DNA of 64,000 nucleotides from Actinomycetes bacterium (GCA_021798985.1 JAJZBI010000023.1:1-64000); one strand, 5' to 3'; counted from the first letter of the stretch, positions 25,323-40,122 are shown. The notes: a model not told the origin generated them from the letters alone. Program-made: numbers and translations.

Positions 25323-26125
25323 TGCGAGCCTTCGGTGACGGCCCGCAGCGCGCTGCGCACCTCGCGGGCGACGGCGTGCACCTCGCTCGAGTCCTCGAGC
25401 TCGGCGGTGCGCGGGCGGGCCAGCTCGACGGGGATGCGGGCGGCCACGCGGCCAGGGCGCGGGGAGAGCACGACGACCTCGTCGGCGAGCACGACCGCCT
25501 CGGCGACCGAGTGCGTGACGAACAGGACGAGGCGCTGGTCGGCCTGCCAGACGCTCAACAGCTCGTGGCGCAGCGACTCGCGGGTCATCTCGTCGACGGC
25601 CGAGAAGGGCTCGTCCATCAAAAGCACCGAGGGCCCGAAGGCGAACGCGCGGGCGATGGCGACGCGCTGCTGCATGCCGCCCGACAACTCGGCGGGGTGC
25701 CGCTGCAACACGTCACCGAGGCCGAGCGCGAGGAGCAGCTCCTCGGGAGTGCGCGACGGCGACACCGCTGCGCCGCGGTTGACCTCGAGAGGGAAGCGCA
25801 CGTTGTCGAGCACGTTGCGCCACTCGAGCAGCGCCGGGCTCTGGGGCACGTAGCCGATGCGCTTCTCGCGCCGGGCGAGCGCCACATCCTCGCCAAAGAG
25901 GCGCACCGAGCCGCTGTCGGCGCTGACGAGGCCGGCCGCCAGGCGCAGCACGGTGGACTTTCCGCACCCGCTCGGGCCGATGAGGCAGACGAAGCGACCG
26001 TGGTCGACCCGCAAGTCGAGATCGGCGACCGCCTGGCGGGCGCGCCCGCGGCGCCCGAACGACTTCGCCACACGTTCGAGCACGAGCCCTTCGTCGCTGT
26101 GGCCCACCCCCTCGTCGCGCGTCAC
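25319..26125 (-). CDS. ABC transporter ATP-binding protein, SsuB/ThiZ type
   Basis: This 268-residue ATPase energises import. It has Walker A GPSGCGKSTVLRLAAGL near residue 55, Q-loop (IGYVPQSPALLEWRNVLDN), signature LSGGMQQRVAIARAFA and Walker B LLMDEPFSAVDEMTR, followed by the H-loop VTHSVAEAV. It is the first gene of the operon. It has a GTG start at 26125, with a weak TACGTT -10-like box about 45 nt upstream (26171-26176). Confidence 0.93.
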   Translation of the reverse strand: MTRDEGVGHSDEGLVLERVAKSFGRRGRARQAVADLDLRVDHGRFVCLIGPSGCGKSTVLRLAAGLVSADSGSVRLFGEDVALARREKRIGYVPQSPALLEWRNVLDNVRFPLEVNRGAAVSPSRTPEELLLALGLGDVLQRHPAELSGGMQQRVAIARAFAFGPSVLLMDEPFSAVDEMTRESLRHELLSVWQADQRLVLFVTHSVAEAVVLADEVVVLSPRPGRVAARIPVELARPRTAELEDSSEVHAVAREVRSALRAVTEGSQ

Positions 26126-26216
26126 CTACGCCCCTGTCGCCTCCCGCCCCGGCGCCGCGCCGGAGCGTCCAACGTAGCGGGGCACCCGGCGGCGGGGCAC
26201 GATCGGGCCACGACGC

Positions 26217-26251
26217 GGCGCTGCCCCGGGGATGATCCCCGGGGCAGCGCC
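26217..26251 (-). terminator. 16-bp perfect hairpin after rpoC, no U-tract
   Basis: ggcgctgccccgggga (26217-26232) pairs perfectly with 26236-26251 across a 3-nt loop, 19 nt past the rpoC stop. It has no following U-run. U-less hairpins of this kind are common transcript ends in high-GC Actinobacteria. It should separate rpoBC from the ABC importer genes. Confidence 0.7.
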
Positions 26252-26270
26252 GACACGTGGGTGGGCCCGG

Positions 26271-33914
<7,644 letters not shown>

Positions 33915-34029
33915 GGGCCTACTCCTCGCGGGTGCGGGTGGTGCGGGCAACGGGCGGTGTCGCGACCGGGGCGCGCGTCATCAACCGAAGGAGCTTCGAT
34001 TGGAAGCGGCGCGGACACGGCAACCGCTC

Positions 34030-34058
34030 AGCATAGGCGCGCGAAAAGACGAAGGCAA
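34030..34058 (-). promoter_or_regulatory. rpoB proximal promoter candidate P2
   Basis: TTGCCT (34053-34058) and TATGCT (34030-34035) on the minus strand are separated by exactly 17 nt. Predicted leader to the rpoB TTG is about 110 nt. Confidence 0.6.
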
Positions 34059-34082
34059 CGCGCGCTGGCCGCGCCGAGGTGC

Positions 34083-34111
34083 AGGGTAGGGGACGCGGGC
34101 CAGACGGTCAA
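34083..34111 (-). promoter_or_regulatory. rpoB distal promoter candidate P1
   Basis: TTGACC (34106-34111) and TACCCT (34083-34088) on the minus strand are separated by exactly 17 nt. The -35 matches consensus at five of six positions. It lies about 53 bp upstream of P2. Confidence 0.6.
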
Positions 34112-34184
34112 GCAACCGATCCAGCCCGCGCCCCGCCCCGCGATCTCGCCGCGGCAGCGTGCGTGCTCGATTCCTTCCCCGGTT

Positions 34185-34211
34185 GGGGCGCCGGCCAATC
34201 GGCGACGCCCC
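34185..34211 (-). terminator. Imperfect hairpin after rplL
   Basis: ggggcg-ccg (34185-34193) pairs with cgg and cgcccc (34200-34211) around a 3-nt bulge. It lies 21 nt after the rplL stop. It is weak and probably allows partial read-through into rpoBC. Confidence 0.35.
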
Positions 34212-34232
34212 GCGGCGTGACAGAGTGCAGGA

Positions 34233-34625
34233 CTACTTGAGCTCGACCGTGGCGCCGGCGCCTTCGAGCTGCGCCTTCGCCTTCTCGGCGTCCTCCTTGG
34301 AGACCTTCTCGAGGACCGGCTTGGGCGCCGAGTCGACGAGGTCCTTGGCCTCCTTCAGCCCGAGGCTCGTGAGCGCCCGAACCTCCTTAATGACTTGGAT
34401 CTTCTTGTCGCCGGCAGAGGCGAGGACGACGTCGAACTCGTCCTTCTCGTCCTCGGCAGCCTCGGCGGCCGCGCCGCCACCGCCACCAGCCGCGGGCGCC
34501 GCGGCAACGGCCACCGGGGCCGCAGCGGTCACGCCGAAGCGCTCCTCGAACTCCTTCAAGAGCTCGGAGAGCTCGATCACGCTCATGTTCGCGATCCCGT
34601 CGAGGATCTCTTCCTTGGTCGCCAT
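34233..34625 (-). CDS. rplL: 50S ribosomal protein L7/L12
   Basis: L7/L12 forms the stalk that recruits GTPase factors. The 130-residue protein has the dimerising N-terminus ([20 protein letters not shown]) and an Ala/Gly-rich hinge around residues 40-60. The C-terminal domain reads [20 protein letters not shown] with [20 protein letters not shown]. It follows rplJ by 83 nt; that spacer contains a perfect 8-bp hairpin. Confidence 0.98.
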   Translation of the reverse strand: MATKEEILDGIANMSVIELSELLKEFEERFGVTAAAPVAVAAAPAAGGGGGAAAEAAEDEKDEFDVVLASAGDKKIQVIKEVRALTSLGLKEAKDLVDSAPKPVLEKVSKEDAEKAKAQLEGAGATVELK

Positions 34626-34655
34626 TGCGCTTCCCTTCTCCTCACTGCACTGGAC

Positions 34656-34675
34656 TCGCCACCGTGGGGTGGCGA
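34656..34675 (-). terminator. 8-bp hairpin between rplJ and rplL
   Basis: tcgccacc (34656-34663) pairs with 34668-34675 over a 4-nt loop in the rplJ-rplL spacer. It is more likely an mRNA-stability or processing element than a terminator, given the co-expression of these genes. Confidence 0.3.
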
Positions 34676-34708
34676 CGGACTGCTTGCTCGAACCGGTGCC
34701 GGGCTCGG

Positions 34709-35356
34709 CTACTCGGCGCTCTCCTCGGTGGCGGGCTCGCCGGCCGCAGCGGCTTCGGCCGGCGCCTCGTCGCTGGCTGCGGGCGCTGGCTCCTCGCTCG
34801 CCGCCGGCACCGCCTCGCCGGCCTCCTTGCGCTGGTCGATCAGTGCCTGGAGCCCGTAGGCGAGCTTCTGTGGCACTGCGGCGAGAAGGCTGGCCATCCG
34901 CTGCATCGGCGCCGCCAGCAGGCCGGCAAAGCTGGCGAGCAGCTGCTCCCGGCTCGGCAGGTCGGCGAGCGCCGTCGCCGCGCGGGCGTCGAGCACGTTC
35001 TCGCCCAGCAGGCCGCCCTTGACGACGAGTGCGGGGTTGGTGCGGGCGAAGTCCCGCAGCACCTTGGCCACCGCGCCGGGGTCGTCGCGCACGAAGGCGA
35101 TCGCCGTCGGGCCTTCGAGCAGGTCATCGAGGTCCGTCAGCCCCTGCTCGTGGGCGGCGCGGCGCACCAGGGTGTTCTTGTACACCTTGTACTCGCCGCC
35201 GGCCGCGCCGAGCGCCTTGCGGAGCGTCTCAAGTTCGCCGACGCGAAGGCCCCGGTACTCGGTGAGGATGGCGGCGCTCGCCGAGCCAAGGCGCTCGCGC
35301 ACCTCGTCGACGACGGCCACCTTCTCGGGACGAGGCTCCCGAAGGGTCGTCTCCAC
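34709..35356 (-). CDS. rplJ: 50S ribosomal protein L10 with acidic tail
   Basis: L10 anchors L12 dimers to the ribosome and in many bacteria represses its own mRNA. The core has [38 protein letters not shown] and [20 protein letters not shown]-terminal helix binds L12, then an Ala/Glu-rich tail of about 37 residues follows (215 in total against a usual 165-180). The start is GTG at 35356, with GGGAGGAG directly upstream; the frame above this is leader. Confidence 0.96.
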   Translation of the reverse strand: METTLREPRPEKVAVVDEVRERLGSASAAILTEYRGLRVGELETLRKALGAAGGEYKVYKNTLVRRAAHEQGLTDLDDLLEGPTAIAFVRDDPGAVAKVLRDFARTNPALVVKGGLLGENVLDARAATALADLPSREQLLASFAGLLAAPMQRMASLLAAVPQKLAYGLQALIDQRKEAGEAVPAASEEPAPAASDEAPAEAAAAGEPATEESAE

Positions 35357-35539
35357 TGCTCCTCCCTTTCCTGGCCACAGCCGGCCGCGACGGGAGAAGC
35401 AGGAGTGCGTGCTTCGCCTCGTCGGGCGGGCGGACGGCCCATTGAGCGCCCTCAGGCGCACCAGATTTCTTCGGCGTCTTCAGTTGCCGCCGGCGGACCG
35501 GCGTGCGTTCCAGGGCGCGCGATGCGCGCGTGAGCCGGC

Positions 35540-35548
35540 AGCGTACCA
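35540..35548 (-). promoter_or_regulatory. Extended -10 candidate for rplJ-rplL
   Basis: TGG-TACGCT on the minus strand (-10 at 35540-35545) lies about 30 nt after the rplA stop, without a good -35. It would give an rplJ leader of about 175 nt, long enough for an L10-binding autoregulatory fold, which I could not confirm by eye. Confidence 0.35.
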
Positions 35549-35573
35549 GAACGCCGCACGGCGCCCCGGCCGG

Positions 35574-36299
35574 TCAGGCGATCGCCGCCAGCTCCTCGTC
35601 GGTGATCCGGATGCGGTTCGAGTCGACCCGCACGCCGGGCCCCATGGTCGACGAGAGCGTGATGGAGCGGATGTAACGGCCCTTGGCCGCCGCCGGCTTC
35701 GCTCGGACGAGCTCGTCGAGCACGGCGCGGACGTTGCACAGCAGGTCCGCGGCGTCAAAGGAGGCCTTGCCCACGGGGACGTGGATGTTGCCGACGCGGT
35801 CGGTGCGGTACTCGACGCGCCCCGCCTTGTACTCGCCAACCGTCCGGCCGACCTCGGTCGTGACCGTCCCGGTGCGCGGGTTCGGCATCAGGCCACGGGG
35901 GCCAAGGATGCGCCCGAGCCGGCCGACCTGGGCCATCAGGTCCGGCGTGGCGATCGCCACGTCGAAGTCGAGGAAGCCCTCCTTCTCGACCCGGGTGACG
36001 AGGTCGTCGGCGCCGACCACGTCGGCCCCGGCCTCGCGCGCCTCGGCTGCCGCGTCGCCAGCGGCAAAGACCGCCACCCGGACGCTGCGGCCGGTGCCGG
36101 CGGGCAGGCTCAATGAGCCGCGCACGATCTGGTCGGCGCGGCGCGGGTCGACCCCGAGACGCACCGCGAGCTCGACGGTCTCGTCAAAGCGCGCCGTGGC
36201 GAGCCCCTTGACGAGGTCGATCGCCTCCTGGGGCGAGTACAGCTGCTCGCGGTCGAGCCGCTTGACGGCGTCGAGGTAGCGCTTTCCGTTGCGGGCCAT
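35574..36299 (-). CDS. rplA: 50S ribosomal protein L1
   Basis: L1 forms the mobile E-site stalk. The 241-residue product has [59 protein letters not shown] and PNPRTGTV. Length is normal (230-240). It lies 26 nt after rplK and is followed by the L10 leader region. Confidence 0.97.
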   Translation of the reverse strand: MARNGKRYLDAVKRLDREQLYSPQEAIDLVKGLATARFDETVELAVRLGVDPRRADQIVRGSLSLPAGTGRSVRVAVFAAGDAAAEAREAGADVVGADDLVTRVEKEGFLDFDVAIATPDLMAQVGRLGRILGPRGLMPNPRTGTVTTEVGRTVGEYKAGRVEYRTDRVGNIHVPVGKASFDAADLLCNVRAVLDELVRAKPAAAKGRYIRSITLSSTMGPGVRVDSNRIRITDEELAAIA

Positions 36300-36325
36300 C
36301 GTCTTCTCCTGCCTTTCCGCGCCGG

Positions 36326-36754
36326 CTACCGGGCGACCGTGATGCCCATCGAGCGGGCGGTGCCCTCGACCTGCAGCTTGGCGGCCTCGAGGTCGTCGGT
36401 GTTGAGGTCGGGCAGCTTGGTCGTGGCGATGCCCGCCAGCTGCTCCTCGGTGATCGTGCCGGCCTGCTCGCGGCCGGTCAGCTTGCTGCCCTTGTCGACG
36501 CCGGCCGCCTCGCGCAGCAGGACCGTCGTGGGCGGGGTCTTGAGGACGAAGGTGAAGGTCCGGTCCTCATAGATCGTGATCTCGACCGGGACGATCGTCC
36601 CGCGCATGGACTCGGTCGCCGCGTTGTACTGCTTGCAGAACTCCATGGTCTGCACGCCGTGGGGACCAAGTGCGGTCCCCACCGGCGGCGCGGGCGTGGC
36701 GGCGCCAGCAGGCAGCTGGATCTTGACGACGGCGGTGACGCGCCTTCTCGGCAT
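36326..36754 (-). CDS. rplK: 50S ribosomal protein L11
   Basis: L11 forms the GTPase-associated centre with 23S rRNA and is needed for the RelA stringent response. The 142-residue protein has [38 protein letters not shown] and [17 protein letters not shown], with the proline-rich thiostrepton-site helix intact. It is 28 nt after nusG. Confidence 0.97.
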   Translation of the reverse strand: MPRRRVTAVVKIQLPAGAATPAPPVGTALGPHGVQTMEFCKQYNAATESMRGTIVPVEITIYEDRTFTFVLKTPPTTVLLREAAGVDKGSKLTGREQAGTITEEQLAGIATTKLPDLNTDDLEAAKLQVEGTARSMGITVAR

Positions 36755-36782
36755 CTTGACTCTTCCCTCTCGTGCTCGGCGC

Positions 36783-37496
36783 CTAGAGCTTCGCCACTTG
36801 GCTGAAGTCCAGCTCGACCGGGGTCTCCCGGCCGAAGATGTTGACCAGCACCTTCAACTTGAGCTGGTCCTCGTTGATCTCGGCCACCTGGCCAGTGAAG
36901 TCGGCGAAGGGCCCCTCGCGCACGCGCACGGTCTCGCCGACCTCGTGCTCGAGGCGCGGCCGGCGCTGCTTGGGCGCGGCCGCGGTGGCGCCTTCGACCG
37001 CCTCCTCGCGCACCTGCAAGATGTTCTCGACCTCGGCCCGAGACAGCGGGGTCGGCTTGGTGCCGGGACCGACGAAACCGGTGACACCGGGCGTCTGGCG
37101 GATCACCGACCAGGCGTCGTCGTCGAGGTCGGCGCGACAGAGTAGGTAGCCGGGGAAGACCTTGCGCTGGACCGTGACCCGCTTGCCGCCCTTGAACTCG
37201 ACGGTGTCCTCCATCGGGATCACGACCTCGAAGATCCGGTCCTCCATGTTCATGGAGACGATGCGGCTCTCGAGGTTGGACTTCACCTTGTTCTCATAGC
37301 CCGCATAGGTGTGCACGACGTACCACCGGCCGGGCCGGTCGTAGGGGCTCGGCGGGCGGGGCGGCGCGACCTCGGCCTCCTCCTCGGCACCCTCCTCCTC
37401 AGCGAGCGCGCCCTCGGCGGGCGCGTCCTCATCGACGGCCGCGTCCTCGGTCGTCTCGTCGTCGCCGGTCGGGGGCTCGAAGTTCGTCATCACCAT
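36783..37496 (-). CDS. nusG: Transcription antitermination/termination factor NusG
   Basis: NusG links RNA polymerase with Rho or the ribosome. The NGN domain begins near residue 55 ([20 protein letters not shown]) and includes [20 protein letters not shown] and [11 protein letters not shown]. The KOW domain follows ([20 protein letters not shown]). The first ~50 residues are a strongly acidic Glu/Asp/Ala-rich extension, a feature of many actinobacterial NusG proteins. Start is ATG at 37496; a second ATG two codons later is possible. Confidence 0.97.
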   Translation of the reverse strand: MVMTNFEPPTGDDETTEDAAVDEDAPAEGALAEEEGAEEEAEVAPPRPPSPYDRPGRWYVVHTYAGYENKVKSNLESRIVSMNMEDRIFEVVIPMEDTVEFKGGKRVTVQRKVFPGYLLCRADLDDDAWSVIRQTPGVTGFVGPGTKPTPLSRAEVENILQVREEAVEGATAAAPKQRRPRLEHEVGETVRVREGPFADFTGQVAEINEDQLKLKVLVNIFGRETPVELDFSQVAKL

Positions 37497-37577
37497 GCTT
37501 CTACGATCTCTCTGCGCTCGTGCTGGGTTGTTGGGCAGGCCGGCGCGGGCCGCTCACCCGCCGCCGCTCGCGCCCTC

Positions 37578-37597
37578 GCGCCGGCTCGCGCCGGCGC
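37578..37597 (-). terminator. 8-bp hairpin between secE and nusG
   Basis: gcgccggc (37578-37585) pairs with 37590-37597 over a tcgc loop, 5 nt after the secE stop. There is no U-tract; attenuation or processing is possible. Confidence 0.3.
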
Positions 37598-37602
37598 TGC
37601 CG

Positions 37603-37920
37603 TCAGGACTTGTACAGCCAAAACACCCCTCGGGCGAACAGGTAGTTCAGCCCGAAGATCAACAGCGCGATCAGCACCAGCGTCGTCAGGACGACGGTCG
37701 AGTAGTTGACGACCTCCGAGCGCCGCGGCCAGAGGACCTTGGCGAGCTCTTGGCGGACCTCGCTGAAGTACTGGGCGATGCGCTTGCCAATGCCCGGCCG
37801 CTGGGGATCGCTCTGGCGACGCGAGCTGGCGCTCGGTGCCGGGGCGCGACGGGGCGCGGGGGCACCGTCCGGGCCGGTCTGGCCCTGGCGCTGCAGCGTG
37901 CGCTTTTGCTGTCGGTTCAC
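37603..37920 (-). CDS. secE: Preprotein translocase subunit SecE
   Basis: SecE clamps SecY in the Sec translocon. The 105-residue protein has a basic, Pro/Ala-rich N-terminus. Then come the amphipathic helix GKRIAQYFSEVRQELAKVLW with PRRSEVVNYS and a single transmembrane segment (VVLTTLVLIALLIFGLNYLF). The start is GTG at 37920, with GAGGAAG about 7 nt upstream. It lies between tRNA-Trp and nusG, the standard place. Confidence 0.96.
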   Translation of the reverse strand: MNRQQKRTLQRQGQTGPDGAPAPRRAPAPSASSRRQSDPQRPGIGKRIAQYFSEVRQELAKVLWPRRSEVVNYSTVVLTTLVLIALLIFGLNYLFARGVFWLYKS

Positions 37921-37948
37921 GCGGACTTCCTCAGGTGGCTGATCCGAG

Positions 37949-38021
37949 CAGGGCAGGAGGGACTCGAACCCCCAACCGCCGGTTTTGGAGACCGGTGCTC
38001 TGCCAGTTGAGCTACTGCCCT
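37949..38021 (-). tRNA. trpT: tRNA-Trp (CCA anticodon)
   Basis: The acceptor stem is AGGGCAG/CTGCCCT, with D-stem GCTC/GAGC and anticodon stem CCGGT/ACCGG. The seven-base loop CTCCAAA gives anticodon CCA, and the T-arm loop is TTCGAGT. The discriminator base is G, as expected for tRNA-Trp. The CCA end is not encoded. Confidence 0.97.
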
Positions 38022-38067
38022 ACAACCTGCCGGGACGCGTTGCCGCATCGCCGTCGCGGGCCTGACC

Positions 38068-38073
38068 ACGATA
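38068..38073 (-). promoter_or_regulatory. -10 candidate upstream of tRNA-Trp
   Basis: TATCGT preceded by TGC on the minus strand gives an extended -10, about 47 nt upstream of tRNA-Trp. No clear -35 is seen. It could drive tRNA-Trp-secE-nusG. Confidence 0.35.
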
Positions 38074-38115
38074 GCACTGGCCCCGGGGCCTGCCCCGAGC
38101 GCCCCCGCAGAACGC

Positions 38116-38493
38116 TCAGGCGCTGGCCGGACGCCGCGTGGTGCGCAGCTTGGACGCCGTGACCAGCGCCGCTGCCGCAAGGACCCCGCCGATCAGGCCG
38201 GCGCCGTAGGCGAGGCGCCGACCGGCGAGGGCCGAGCGGATCACCGAGCGCCGCGCCGCACCCTCGACCGCCTCGAGGAGATCGGCAAGCGCGCCGGGCG
38301 ACAGCTCGGCACGCTCGCGACCGAGCTGGGCGAGCATCCGCAGCAGGCGGCGGTAGCGGGCGAGCTCGGCCTGGCAGGCAAGGCAGTGCTCGATGTGGCG
38401 CGACAGGCCCAACGGCGGCTCGGCGCGACCGTCGAGGACCCTCGGCAGCGCCTCGGCGACGGCCGCGCAGGCGGGCTCAGCGAGCGACGGCAC
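38116..38493 (-). CDS. Putative zinc-binding anti-sigma factor
   Basis: This 125-residue protein probably sequesters the ECF sigma factor encoded just upstream. It has an anti-sigma zinc-finger motif, His-x3-Cys-x2-Cys in HIEHCLACQAEL near residue 32, preceded by an N-terminal Cys. A single membrane-spanning segment (LAYGAGLIGGVLAAAALVT) and a short basic tail end it. The start is GTG at 38493 behind GAGG, overlapping the sigma gene by 17 nt, so the two are co-translated. The family call rests on motif and context only. Confidence 0.75.
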   Translation of the reverse strand: MPSLAEPACAAVAEALPRVLDGRAEPPLGLSRHIEHCLACQAELARYRRLLRMLAQLGRERAELSPGALADLLEAVEGAARRSVIRSALAGRRLAYGAGLIGGVLAAAALVTASKLRTTRRPASA

Positions 38494-39166
38494 CTTGGTG
38501 CACCTCGCCGGGCTCCTGCGGCGGGCCCAGGAAGGGCCGGACCACCCCCGACGCGGCGCCTGGCACCAGCGCCTCTGCCGTCTTTTGCTCGGGGAAGAGC
38601 TGCTCGCGCAGCCGCCGGCGCGCCCGGTGCAGGCGAACCTTGGAGGCCGCCCGGCTGATCTTGAGCTCGGCGCCGATCGCCTCATGGCGAAGCTCATAGA
38701 CGTCGTGGAGCACGACGACGGCACGGAGCGGATCGGGCAGCCGGCCGACCGCCGCGGCGAGCCGATCCCGCTCGGCAGCGCGCGCCGCGACCGCCTCGGG
38801 GTCGCCGTCGTGCGCGTCGTCGGCCAGCTCGCCTGCCGCCTCGAGCGGGAGCGCCACGCGGCGCCGGCGCAGCTGGGTGGCACAGCAATTGGCGGCGATC
38901 CGGTAGAGCCAGGTCGTGACGGCTGCCTCACTGCGGAAGCGGCCGATCGAGCGATAGGCGCGCAGGTAGGTCTCCTGCACCGCGTCCCGGGCGTCGTGCT
39001 CGTTGCCGAGCAGGCGCAGTGCCAGGGCGTGCACGGCGGGGGCGGTCTCGCGCACCAGGCGCTCGAAGGCCTCCCGCTCGCCGCGGCGGGCAGCGCGCGC
39101 CAGCTGCTCGAGCGACTCGCCCTCCGCCGCGAGATCGCGGCGCTCGCCTCGGCCGAGCGAGCTCAT
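38477..39166 (-). CDS. ECF-family RNA polymerase sigma factor
   Basis: This 229-residue protein would redirect RNA polymerase to a specific regulon. Region 2 is clear: LLGNEHDARDAVQETYLRAY then RFRSEAAVTTWLYRIAANCC. Region 4 (GRLPDPLRAVVVLHDVYELR, IGAELKISRAASKVRLHRAR) follows after an acidic linker. About 35 residues extend past region 4. I chose the ATG at 39166; a TTG two codons earlier exists. It is only 10 nt from the rpmG stop, so it is probably co-transcribed with it. The regulon is unknown. Confidence 0.88.
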   Translation of the reverse strand: MSSLGRGERRDLAAEGESLEQLARAARRGEREAFERLVRETAPAVHALALRLLGNEHDARDAVQETYLRAYRSIGRFRSEAAVTTWLYRIAANCCATQLRRRRVALPLEAAGELADDAHDGDPEAVAARAAERDRLAAAVGRLPDPLRAVVVLHDVYELRHEAIGAELKISRAASKVRLHRARRRLREQLFPEQKTAEALVPGAASGVVRPFLGPPQEPGEVHQGAVAR

Positions 39167-39176
39167 CGCCAAAGGC

Positions 39177-39341
39177 CTAGCGGGTCTCGCGGTGCACCGT
39201 GTGCTGGCGGTCGAAGCGGCAGTACTTGCGCATCTGGATGCGCTCGCGGTCGTTCTGCTTGTTCTTCGTCGTGATGTAGTTCCGCCGCTTGCAGACCTCG
39301 CACTCGAGCGTCACCTTCACGCGCTTCTCGCTCTTGGCCAC
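39177..39341 (-). CDS. rpmG: 50S ribosomal protein L33, incomplete zinc ribbon
   Basis: This 54-residue protein reads [40 protein letters not shown], then [15 protein letters not shown]33 lies near the E site. The first Cys-x2-Cys pair is present (C14, C17), but the second pair keeps only one Cys (C41); the expected fourth Cys is Asp. Zinc binding may be weakened or lost. It starts with GTG at 39341 and lies between tRNA-Met and the sigma gene. Confidence 0.93.
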   Translation of the reverse strand: MAKSEKRVKVTLECEVCKRRNYITTKNKQNDRERIQMRKYCRFDRQHTVHRETR

Positions 39342-39384
39342 CTCAGTACTCCTCGCTGCGCTCGACCTGCTCGTCGTTCGAGCC

Positions 39385-39461
39385 TGGTAGCGGCGGCCGG
39401 ACTCGAACCGGCGACCCCACGATTATGAGCCGTGTGCTCTAACCAACTGAGCTACGCCGCC
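39385..39461 (-). tRNA. tRNA-Met (CAT anticodon), probably elongator
   Basis: Acceptor GGCGGCG pairs with CGCCGCT (a G-U at position 1). Anticodon stem CACGG/TCGTG encloses CTCATAA, anticodon CAT. The T-arm is GCCGG TTCGAGT CCGGC. The gene appears to encode its CCA end. A CAT anticodon could also belong to lysidine-modified tRNA-Ile2, but position next to tRNA-Thr and rpmG favours Met. Confidence 0.93.
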
Positions 39462-39471
39462 TTGACCTGCG

Positions 39472-39544
39472 AGCCCCCTGTCGGAATCGAACCGACGACA
39501 CCAGCCTTACCATGGCTGTGCTCTGCCGACTGAGCTAAGGGGGC
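39472..39544 (-). tRNA. tRNA-Thr (GGT anticodon)
   Basis: Acceptor GCCCCCT pairs with AGGGGGC. D-stem GCTC/GAGC and anticodon stem CAGCC/GGCTG are present. The loop ATGGTAA gives anticodon GGT, and the T-arm is GTCGG TTCGATT CCGAC. No encoded CCA. It is the first element of the rpmG cluster. Confidence 0.96.
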
Positions 39545-39611
39545 GGACGGGCGCCCGAGGCCGCCGCGCCTGCGGCTTGAGAGCATACCCGAGCCTGGAC
39601 GGGGTCGCCGC

Positions 39612-39617
39612 TAGGCT
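39612..39617 (+). promoter_or_regulatory. -10 box TAGGCT, leaderless GNAT gene
   Basis: TAGGCT ends exactly 6 nt before the GTG of the acetyltransferase, so transcription would begin at or next to the start codon. The same geometry is seen at yajQ and the menaquinone-reductase gene. Confidence 0.55.
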
Positions 39618-39623
39618 GGCGAG

Positions 39624-40109
39624 GTGGACGTGCGCCTCGGCAAGCCCGATGACGCCGAGGCGCTGCGCCAGATCTACAACGGCGAGGTCGTCTCCTCCCT
39701 CGTCACGTTCGACCTCGTCCCCCGCACCCCGGAGGACCAGCACGCCTGGATGGCGGCCCACGGTGGCGCCTACCCGGTCGTCGTCGGCGAGATCGAAGGA
39801 AGGGTCATCGGTTTCGCGTCCCTGTCTCCCTATCGCCCGCGGCCGGCCTATGCGACGACCGTCGAGGACTCGGTCTACGTCGCCGCCGACGTGCGGGGCC
39901 AAGGGGTCGGCAAGGCGCTGCTCAGTGAGGTAGTGCGCCTCGCCGGGGCCCACGGCTTCCACTCGGTGATCGGGCGGATCGTCGGCGACCACACGGCCTC
40001 GATCGCACTCCACCGCTCCTGTGGGTTCGAGCTCGTAGGCATCGAGCGGGAGGTCGGCCGCAAGTTCGGTCGGTGGCTCGACGTCGCGGTGATGCAGCTG
40101 CTCGTCTGA
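39624..40109 (+). CDS. GNAT N-acetyltransferase, phosphinothricin-acetyltransferase-like
   Basis: This 161-residue enzyme would transfer acetyl from acetyl-CoA to an amino group. The N-terminus MDVRLGKPDDAEALRQIYN and the acetyl-CoA loop VAADVRGQGVGKALL are typical. The end (HRSCGFELVGIEREVGRKFG) resembles the PAT/bar branch, whose natural substrates are often methionine sulfoximine or unknown amines. The true substrate is not predictable. Start GTG at 39624 appears leaderless. It converges on the mannosyltransferase gene with a 13-bp gap. Confidence 0.85.
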   Translation: MDVRLGKPDDAEALRQIYNGEVVSSLVTFDLVPRTPEDQHAWMAAHGGAYPVVVGEIEGRVIGFASLSPYRPRPAYATTVEDSVYVAADVRGQGVGKALLSEVVRLAGAHGFHSVIGRIVGDHTASIALHRSCGFELVGIEREVGRKFGRWLDVAVMQLLV

Positions 40110-40122
40110 GCGAGCGCTCGGC

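Larger units (their letters stand above)
33915..34232 (-). promoter_or_regulatory. rplL-rpoB intergenic region
   Basis: This 318-nt interval has no gene. It holds a weak hairpin after rplL (34185-34211) and two tandem promoter-like signals listed separately. The rest (33915-34029) is the likely rpoBC leader. The layout suggests that rpoBC is transcribed both by read-through from rplJL and from its own promoters. Confidence 0.5.

Noticed and set aside
26126-26216. A TPP or FMN riboswitch upstream of the ABC importer
   Set aside because: Only about 90 nt separate the operon start from the rpoC hairpin and I recognised no conserved riboswitch core; covariance-model searches for TPP and FMN would settle it.
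35357-35573. An L10-binding leader (kink-turn type) upstream of rplJ
   Set aside because: The length and position fit, but I could not identify the conserved fold by eye; a covariance-model search would be decisive.
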